In this document: in pieces, positions 58,292 to 64,000 of the stretch
Numbering within the stretch: position 1 is the stretch's first letter
How the letters are laid out: each line of letters opens with the position of its first letter
DNA from: Solwaraspora sp. WMMD406
Lineage (GTDB): Bacteria; Actinomycetota; Actinomycetes; Mycobacteriales; Micromonosporaceae
DNA: 64,000 nt
Reading direction: 5' to 3'
Assembly: GCF_029626025.1 (NCBI RefSeq)
Contig: NZ_JARUBF010000001.1
Location: forward strand, 5,984,001 to 6,048,000
Made by a program: the position numbers and the translations under genes
Notes under the pieces: generated by a model
The model's database searches: none
The model's input: only the letters and a program-made list of their open reading frames with translations
What the model was told of the DNA's origin: nothing

Positions 58292-59788
58292 TCATTGACC
58301 TCCCATCGTACGGCGGGCAGGCGGTAGCGACCGGTCCGACCGGTCCGACCGGTCCGACCGGTCCACCGAATCGTCGTCGATCAACAGGACCTCCCCGGCT
58401 CCGCCCCGCCGGCAGTGGTCGGAGCTCATCGAGGCGGCGTATCCCCCCGCGTTGAGCAGCGCCACCCGGTCGCCCTCGCACAGCCGGGTCATCCGCTGGT
58501 CGGTTGCCCAGACGTCGAGTGACTCGTTGATGTTGCCGACGACCGTGTAGGTGACCTCGTCTTCTCCCCATCGGGGTGCGACGGCGACCGGTTCGCAGGG
58601 CAGCCCGTAGAAGACCGGCTCCATCGCCAGGTTGAAACCCGCGTCGAGACTGGCGAACCGCACATCGCGCCGCTGTTCGACCGAGGTGACGGTGGTCAGC
58701 AGCAGCCCGGCGTCCTTGGCGACGTAGTCACCCGGTTCGACCGCGACCCGCAGGCCCTTGGCGGCGAACCGGTCGGCGATCGTCTCCGCCCAGGCGGTCA
58801 GGTCCAGCGGCGTGTCCTCTGGGGTGTGCGGCACACCGAGACCGCCCCCGACGTTGATCTCCCGCACCTCGCCGAAGGCGGCGACGAACTCGTCGGCCGC
58901 GTCGAACGCGGCGGCGAGTTGGTCGAGTTGCCCGTCGAGATAACCACATCCGACGTGCATGTGCAGCCGCACGACGCGCAACCCCCACTGCCGGGCGATC
59001 GCCGCCGCCTCGTCGAGGTGTTCCCGGTAGATGCCGAACTTGGTGGTGGCACCGCCGCTGTAGTTGAGCAGGTCGTTGTCCTGGTAGCCGACGCCGACGG
59101 CCGGGTTGATCCGCAGGCCGACGTCCCGACCCGGACAGGCCCGACCAAGCCGCGCCAGCGACGACACCGAGTCCACGTTGATCCGCAGATCGGCGAACCG
59201 GGACAGGGCGTCGATGTCGCGCACGGACAACGACGTCCCGGTGTACGAGATGGTTTCGACCGGAAACCCACAGGCGAGTACGTGTCTCAGCTCCCCGATG
59301 GAGCAGACGTCGACTCCGCACAGGTCGTGGGCGCGCAGGTAGGCCAGCAGCGCAGGGGCGCGGTTCGCCTTGATGGCGTAGTAGATGCGGTGGTCGACTC
59401 CCGCGTCCGACAGCGCCGCCGCGACTCGCCGGATGTTGTCCCGAACGCGGGCGGTCCGGTGCACGTACGTGGGGGTGCCGACCTGGGCGGCGAGCTCCTC
59501 CAGGTCGGTATCGCCGAGGTGGAGCCGGCCGTCCCGGTAACGCAGGTCGTCGCGCTGCCACCAGGGTGGCGTGTCCGGTCCGCTGTCCTGGTCGGCACGG
59601 ACGTAGCGCACCCGGCCGGCGAGATCGGCCAGTGCGTCGGAGATTCGCTGGGATTCACAGTCGGGTCCCAGCGCGACCCGCAGCAGCGGGTCAGGGCTGC
59701 GGCTCGTGACCACGGCCTGCTTGATCCGCAGTACGGTCAGCGCCGGCGACAGGCCACGACAGTCGAGGATTGCGGGGGGTGCTTTCAT
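58292..59788 (-). CDS. TusA-like domain fused to a fold-type III PLP decarboxylase
   Basis: A 498-residue protein. Residues about 5-65 look like a TusA/SirA sulfur-carrier domain (ILDCRGLSPALTVLRIKQAV), but the catalytic Cys-Pro is missing (GLSPAL for GLxCPxP). Residues about 85-470 form an Orn/DAP/Arg decarboxylase: PLP lysine in IYYAIKANRAPALLAYL, HMHVGCGYLDG, INVGGGLGVPHTPED, VEPGDYVAKDAG and late NAGGYAASMSSDHC. It should decarboxylate a basic or sulfonium amino acid. The C-terminus ends in four DRS repeats from a 9-bp tandem repeat. It starts 13 bases after the aminotransferase gene. Confidence 0.83.
   Translation of the reverse strand: MKAPPAILDCRGLSPALTVLRIKQAVVTSRSPDPLLRVALGPDCESQRISDALADLAGRVRYVRADQDSGPDTPPWWQRDDLRYRDGRLHLGDTDLEELAAQVGTPTYVHRTARVRDNIRRVAAALSDAGVDHRIYYAIKANRAPALLAYLRAHDLCGVDVCSIGELRHVLACGFPVETISYTGTSLSVRDIDALSRFADLRINVDSVSSLARLGRACPGRDVGLRINPAVGVGYQDNDLLNYSGGATTKFGIYREHLDEAAAIARQWGLRVVRLHMHVGCGYLDGQLDQLAAAFDAADEFVAAFGEVREINVGGGLGVPHTPEDTPLDLTAWAETIADRFAAKGLRVAVEPGDYVAKDAGLLLTTVTSVEQRRDVRFASLDAGFNLAMEPVFYGLPCEPVAVAPRWGEDEVTYTVVGNINESLDVWATDQRMTRLCEGDRVALLNAGGYAASMSSDHCRRGGAGEVLLIDDDSVDRSDRSDRSDRSLPPARRTMGGQ
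58329..58364. repeat. Four 9-bp tandem repeats in the decarboxylase C-terminus
   Basis: Four perfect copies of gaccggtcc (58329-58364), each adding a D-R-S triplet to the protein's disordered end. Confidence 0.9.
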
Positions 59789-59801
59789 GCTGTACCCGTC
59801 C

Positions 59802-61214
59802 CTAGCTGAGGTCGCCGGTGTTCAGGTCGTGCTCGGCCCGGGCGAGCGACTCGGCCATGATCGCCACGATCCGGTCGATCTCGCCTCTCGTGACGACCAA
59901 TGGTGGCGACATGATGCAGAGGTTCTCGTACGGCCGCACTAGTAGGCCGGACGTCTCGCAGTACTGGTCCACCCAGCGGGCCAGTGCCTGGTTGCGGTCG
60001 GTGGGTCCGTCCTCGCCGGGCACCTGGCATTCCACGCAGGCCATCAGGTGGTCGCCGCGTACGGCGGCCACGATCGGCGATGACCGCAGCTCACGTAGTC
60101 GCCTGACGAAGTACGGCCCGACGTCGCGGACGTGGCCGCAGATGTCGTCGCGCCGCATCACCTCGATGTTGGCGAGCGCGGTGGCACAGGCGACCGGATG
60201 ACCCGAGTAGGTGAATCCGTTGGAGAACACCGGCTTGGCCGGATCGGCCGACCGGGTCAATGTGTCGGCGACGTGGTCCGCGACGAGCACCGCGCCCAGC
60301 GGCTGGTAACCCGAGGTCAGCCCCTTGGCGGTGACCAGCATGTCCGGCACGATGCCGAACCGGGCCTCAGCGGCGAAGAAGTGGCCGAGCCGGCCAAAGC
60401 CGCAGACGACCTCGTCCGAGATGTACAAGATGTCGTGTCGCCGGCACAGCTCGCGGGCCGCTTGGTGGTAGCCGGGTGGCGGGACCAGGACCCCGCCGGA
60501 GGCGAGCACCGGCTCGGCGATGAAGCAGGCGATGCGCTCCGGACCGATCCGGCGGATTGCGGATTCCATGCCGGTGATCAGCTGATCGAGACGCTGCGCG
60601 GCGGTCACCGTGGACACGTCAGGGTCGTACACCGGGCAGTCGAGGTGGTGGATCCAGTCGGTTTCGTAGCGGAAGTCGGTCCGGTCGGCGCTCTTGCCGC
60701 ACAGCGACGCCGCGAGGTAGGTGCTGCCGTGGTAGGCGTTCTCCAGTGACAGGACGTGATGCTTCTCGGGCCGCCCCTGACTGGCGAAGTAGTAGTGGGC
60801 GATACGGACGGCGGACTCCACCGCTGTCGACCCGCCGGTGGTGAAGTGCACCCGGTTCAGGTCGCCCGGTGCCAGCTCGGCCAGGGTGGCGGCGAGCCGA
60901 GCCGCTGGTTCGCTGCCCACGTCGCCGAACGGCGTGTAGTACGGCATCCGGCGGGCCTGTTCGGTCATCGCCTCGATGAGCTCGTGTCGGCCGTAGCCGA
61001 CCGTGACGCACCACATGCCGCCGATGGCGTCGAGATATCGTCGACCTTCGCTGTCGACCACTTCGACGCCGGTGGCCTGCGACACGAGGAGCGACTCCGC
61101 ACGGCCCAGCGTGCGCAGATCCGCCCACGGGTGCAGTACGTGGCGGGCGTCCATGGCTACGGGTGACGACGTCGAGGCCCGCGTACCGTTGATGTCCTGG
61201 GTGGGGTTCGACAC
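59802..61214 (-). CDS. Class III PLP-dependent aminotransferase
   Basis: A 470-residue omega-aminotransferase. It shows the N-terminal HPWADLRTLGRAESLLVSQA, VHFTTGGSTAVESAVRIAHY, ENAYHGSTYLAASLCG, ISDEVVCGFGRLGHFFAAEA and the PLP lysine in LVTAKGLTSGYQPLGAVLV. The sequence resembles taurine/beta-alanine:pyruvate aminotransferases that act on terminal amines. With the decarboxylase downstream it could convert the resulting amine to an aldehyde. It starts 26 bases after the reductoisomerase-like gene. Confidence 0.92.
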   Translation of the reverse strand: MSNPTQDINGTRASTSSPVAMDARHVLHPWADLRTLGRAESLLVSQATGVEVVDSEGRRYLDAIGGMWCVTVGYGRHELIEAMTEQARRMPYYTPFGDVGSEPAARLAATLAELAPGDLNRVHFTTGGSTAVESAVRIAHYYFASQGRPEKHHVLSLENAYHGSTYLAASLCGKSADRTDFRYETDWIHHLDCPVYDPDVSTVTAAQRLDQLITGMESAIRRIGPERIACFIAEPVLASGGVLVPPPGYHQAARELCRRHDILYISDEVVCGFGRLGHFFAAEARFGIVPDMLVTAKGLTSGYQPLGAVLVADHVADTLTRSADPAKPVFSNGFTYSGHPVACATALANIEVMRRDDICGHVRDVGPYFVRRLRELRSSPIVAAVRGDHLMACVECQVPGEDGPTDRNQALARWVDQYCETSGLLVRPYENLCIMSPPLVVTRGEIDRIVAIMAESLARAEHDLNTGDLS

Positions 61215-61240
61215 GACCTTTCCTCTCGCTCGGCCGACCG

Positions 61241-62221
61241 CTACCGCGTGCCGAGGATCGCGCGATAGCTGTCGTGGGCGGCGGTGACGGCACTGGCCCG
61301 GTACATGGCCTGGTAATCGACGAGACTCGGGTAGTTCGCCTCGCCTTCCCTCGCGAGCGCCTCGACGAAGCCACCGTCGCGGATGTCGGCAAGGATCGCG
61401 CGCCCCTTGGCCCTGACCTCGTCGCCGATCACTTTGCCGAGGTAGCGCTGGACACCGAACCGGCAGGTCGGCGAGCCCTGCTGCTCGATCACCTCGTACA
61501 GGCCGGTCGTCGCCGCCTCGACCATCATCTCCGCCATCTCGCCGGAGGCGTGCATGTCCAGCAGCGCCGGCACGGGGTCGTAGCCGGCTTCCACCAGCAC
61601 CTCGAAGGCCATTCGGCAGGCGTCCAGCAGCAACGGGGTCAGGAACTGCTCCTGGAACAGGTCGAGCTCGGTCTCCACCGCGTGTGTCACCGGCAGTACG
61701 CCGTACCGGGTGAAGCCGACCGCCTTGGCGACGCCGAGCGTGCGGCGCCGGGCCGTACCGGTGGCGTCCTGGACAACGTCGACGAAGGCGAGCACCCCGC
61801 CGCCGTCGAGGTAACGCTGCCGGATGGGCTTACCGAACATCTTGGGTGCCAGCAGCGCCACGTCGACGTCGTGCGGCAGCGCGATGCGTCCGTACCGGAT
61901 GGAGAATCCGTGCGCCACCACGAACAGGGCGCCCTCGGCGAGGTACGGCGCGATGTCCGTGTCGTACACCTCGGGGTGCGCCTCGTCGGGAATCAGCAGC
62001 AGCACGATCGACGCGGCGCGGACCGCCGCCGCGATCGGCCTGGTGTCGAAGCCGTCGCCGACAGCGGCCGCACGGTACTCGTCGGCGCGATTGCCGACAA
62101 TCACCTGAAGTCCGCTGTCGCGCAGATTGGCAGCGAACGCCTTGCCCTGGATGCCGTAGCCGATCACGGCCACGAGCTCGCCGTCGACGTCGTCGAGGCT
62201 CGCGTCTCTGTCGAAGTACAT
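61241..62221 (-). CDS. Ketol-acid reductoisomerase-like protein
   Basis: A 326-residue protein with an IlvC-like Rossmann domain (LVAVIGYGIQGKAFAANLRD, GLQVIVGNRADE, VLLLIPDEAHPEVYDTDIAP, HGFSIRYGRI) and the knotted helical domain with metal residues in DLFQEQFLTPLLLDA. Several active-site positions differ from housekeeping IlvC: the usual GxGHxVR-type loop reads LLAPKMFGKPIRQRYLDGGG and the SxTAEYG-type loop reads SPTCRFG. An altered substrate is therefore likely. No acetolactate synthase or dihydroxyacid dehydratase is nearby. ATG 62221 (MYFDRDASLDD) is preferred to the 62323 extension. Confidence 0.82.
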   Translation of the reverse strand: MYFDRDASLDDVDGELVAVIGYGIQGKAFAANLRDSGLQVIVGNRADEYRAAAVGDGFDTRPIAAAVRAASIVLLLIPDEAHPEVYDTDIAPYLAEGALFVVAHGFSIRYGRIALPHDVDVALLAPKMFGKPIRQRYLDGGGVLAFVDVVQDATGTARRRTLGVAKAVGFTRYGVLPVTHAVETELDLFQEQFLTPLLLDACRMAFEVLVEAGYDPVPALLDMHASGEMAEMMVEAATTGLYEVIEQQGSPTCRFGVQRYLGKVIGDEVRAKGRAILADIRDGGFVEALAREGEANYPSLVDYQAMYRASAVTAAHDSYRAILGTR

Positions 62222-62403
62222 TCCTGACCACTCTCCGTATTCAGACGTACGTGTGGAGGGCCTGCCACCGTCGCCGCGCGCCATCACGCGTGGTCGTGCG
62301 TCATCGCGCCGGTGGGCGGACACGGGTACCGGGAGTCGGAAGGGACAGGTGTCGGGGTCGGCCGGTTGCCCGGGTTCTGGTGGATTGCTCGGATTCTGGT
62401 CGG

Positions 62404-64000
62404 TCAGTCGATCCCGCCGGCCCGGACGCGCTCGGCGGGAACCGGGGACATCTGGTGGACAGGGTGCTCGACCTGCGCGGACAGGGCCGCCGGTCGGTGT
62501 TCCCGGATGCGTGCGCCGAGATCCGCGAAGCGCATGTTGCGGGTGTAGACCTCGGCGAGCCGCGCGAACTCGGCTTCGCGCCGCTGCCCCGACCAGGCCA
62601 GCAGCTCACCCATCTCGCGCAGCGCCAGATCGAGGACGTCGAGGTCGAGGTCACAGCGACCGGCGTCGTCGAACACCACGGCGTCCCGGATCCCACCGAA
62701 GTTCAGCAGGTAGTCCGCGTAGCTGGTGGCCATCAGATGATGGACGTGGTGGGCGACCTTTTTCCGCAGGAACTGTGGATCCCGTCGAGCCGGTGGGGCG
62801 CTGTGCGGCGCGTACCGGTCATCCTCCGGTACGGCCAGGAAATCCAGCCGCTGCGTGGTCGACCGTCCGAGCCGCTTGACGCCCTTGCGGCGCAGCTCCC
62901 GAGCGATGTGCGCGGCGACTTCCCGGCCCGCCCACCGGAACTCGGTGAGCTTCACGTTGATCATGTCGTAGATGGCACCGCCGCCCTGACGCCGAACCGT
63001 GATCCGGAACATCCGGGAGATGTCCTGTACGGCTATCTCGCCGCCGTCGTTCGACGCCAGTGGCCGGATTCCGCAGAAGACGTTGAAGATGTCCCGTCGA
63101 CCGATCTTCCACTGGTCGCTCACCAAAGCGTTGTAGGAGTGCAGGAGTTCCTCGATCTCGTCTTCCTCGGGAACGACGAGGTCGGGGTCGACGTGCGCCC
63201 GGTCGGTGGTGGTGCACTGGATGTACCAGAGGCCGTGCTGATGGAACGGCCGCAGGTAGTGCTGGCGTACGGCGTTGAGCGGCACCAGCCCGACCTGCAG
63301 CGCCGGATCCGCTGACAGGCTCTCGTGGATGAACCGATTCGTCGCCTCCAGGTGCGAGCCCCGGGAGTAGACCACCGACGTTCGCCCGTCCGGCTGCGCC
63401 GTCCGGCTGCGGGCCTGGTCGATCCACGGGCCGGCGGCGTTGGTGATCGTGTGGGCCTTGACGGTGATTTCCGTCGGCAGTGTGTCGTCGGCGAAACGCC
63501 GGGCCAGCGTCACCAGGAAGTGGCCGCCGGCGGGGTCGTCCGTCCACTCGTAGTGTGCGACCTCGACATGACACAGTGCGCGAATGGGATGCGTCTCGGT
63601 GCCCCGATAGTAGGCGTCGCGGATCGCCTTCACCACCAGGACCTTGTCGTTGTTCGCCTTGCCTTCCCAGTACCTGATGCCCCCGAGCACGTCGTCGGCG
63701 GCCAGGTTGGGCAGGGCCCGGTGCAGCGACTCCTTGTTCCAGTACAGTTTCACCCGGCTGAACCGGGGAACGAAACTCACCCAGGCCCACAGTGCGGCGA
63801 AGGCGTCGTAAAGCGAGATGCCGAAGAACACCGACCACTTCTTTTCGGGGCTGTCCGGCAGGACGAACACGACGTTGGGGATCTCGTCCACCGTCCGGCG
63901 ACTGGTTTCGAGCAGGATCTTGCGCTCCCGGGTGCCGTACCAGACGAGCTGTAGATCCAGCCAGGCTCCCCGCAGGTTCTGCGTGAACGACTGCTTGATC
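62404..64000 (-). CDS. GlpD-like FAD-dependent oxidoreductase (cut by the right edge)
   Basis: The 3' 532 codons of a glycerol-3-phosphate-dehydrogenase-like flavoprotein. The frame runs without stop to 64000, so the GTG at 63891 is internal. Visible: NLRGAWLDLQLVWYGTRERK, FGISLYDAFAALWAWV, the FAD-family stretch TNAAGPWIDQARSR, VVYSRGSHLEATNRF, NVFCGIRPLASNDGG and the C-terminal domain TSYADYLLNFGGIRDAVV. The FAD-binding N-terminus lies outside the window. A 182-base gap separates it from the reductoisomerase-like gene. It would oxidise a secondary alcohol of a phosphorylated substrate. Confidence 0.82.
   Translation of the reverse strand, partial: IKQSFTQNLRGAWLDLQLVWYGTRERKILLETSRRTVDEIPNVVFVLPDSPEKKWSVFFGISLYDAFAALWAWVSFVPRFSRVKLYWNKESLHRALPNLAADDVLGGIRYWEGKANNDKVLVVKAIRDAYYRGTETHPIRALCHVEVAHYEWTDDPAGGHFLVTLARRFADDTLPTEITVKAHTITNAAGPWIDQARSRTAQPDGRTSVVYSRGSHLEATNRFIHESLSADPALQVGLVPLNAVRQHYLRPFHQHGLWYIQCTTTDRAHVDPDLVVPEEDEIEELLHSYNALVSDQWKIGRRDIFNVFCGIRPLASNDGGEIAVQDISRMFRITVRRQGGGAIYDMINVKLTEFRWAGREVAAHIARELRRKGVKRLGRSTTQRLDFLAVPEDDRYAPHSAPPARRDPQFLRKKVAHHVHHLMATSYADYLLNFGGIRDAVVFDDAGRCDLDLDVLDLALREMGELLAWSGQRREAEFARLAEVYTRNMRFADLGARIREHRPAALSAQVEHPVHQMSPVPAERVRAGGID

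Noticed and set aside
61241-62323. Calling the reductoisomerase-like gene the housekeeping ilvC
   Set aside because: No ilvB/ilvN/ilvD neighbours, altered active-site loops, and location within a biosynthetic operon.
1-64000. tRNA, rRNA and CRISPR searches by eye
   Set aside because: No clover-leaf tRNA with T-loop GTTCGA context, rRNA-like segment, or regularly spaced repeat array was found; tandem repeats present are contiguous and have no spacers.

Overview
The window is high-GC actinobacterial chromosome, most likely from the Micromonosporaceae (Micromonospora/Salinispora-like). Pointers are frequent GTG starts, a WhiB protein, a SigR/RsrA-type sigma/anti-sigma pair, the actinobacterial ribosomal protein bL37, DUF397 and DUF5753 regulators, DUF5709 and GPP34 proteins, and an aroA-rsgA-hisN gene string. 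No rRNA, tRNA or CRISPR array was seen. All family assignments come from reading translated sequence, with no database search.

Layout. 1-16.9 kb is mostly housekeeping: assimilatory sulfite/nitrite reductase with a predicted leader peptide, a PdtaS-like sensor kinase, a SIS-domain protein, a TPR protein, a small biotin carrier, bL37, rsrA-sigR, a WhiB protein, an HMCES/YedK DNA-protein crosslink protein, aroA-rsgA-hisN, a DMT-like membrane protein and a GT4 glycosyltransferase. 17-30 kb mixes regulatory proteins (STAS-ATPase, two-component pair, RsbW-like ATPase) and metabolism (divergent PRPP synthetase, acetyl esterase, glpK, archaeal-type AspRS behind a T-box, VapBC, YnfA) with two decayed gene fragments. 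30-36.4 kb holds a DUF234-type ATPase, an XRE/DUF397 locus with a duplicated broken DUF397 copy, and a methyltransferase / XRE-cupin / MFS efflux group.

36.4-38.7 kb is a two-gene cassette (SMC-like AAA ATPase plus a small TOPRIM-like protein) lying exactly between two 57-bp copies of the purC 3' end. It looks like an inserted, PARIS/OLD-like anti-phage module. 39.7-50.3 kb holds a secreted PL9-type pectate lyase with a LacI-type operator, an orphan sugar-binding lipoprotein, an XRE-TPR regulator flanked by two matching palindromes, a DUF1775-CopCD-DUF1775 copper group, a GNAT protein, GPP34, and a fragment of a serine-recombinase zinc ribbon.

51.1-64 kb (continuing past the right edge) is a compact biosynthetic locus of two convergent operons. 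The plus operon encodes an ATP-grasp ligase, an MFS exporter and a YbaK-type tRNA-editing protein. The minus operon encodes a GlpD-like flavoprotein (cut by the window end), a ketol-acid-reductoisomerase-like protein, a class III aminotransferase, a TusA-like/PLP-decarboxylase fusion, a methyltransferase resembling methionine S-methyltransferases, a TauD-type oxygenase, a SerC-like aminotransferase and an inositol-monophosphatase-family phosphatase. I could not match this gene set to a known pathway. It is the best candidate here for an undescribed system, probably making a modified amino acid or small peptide antimetabolite.
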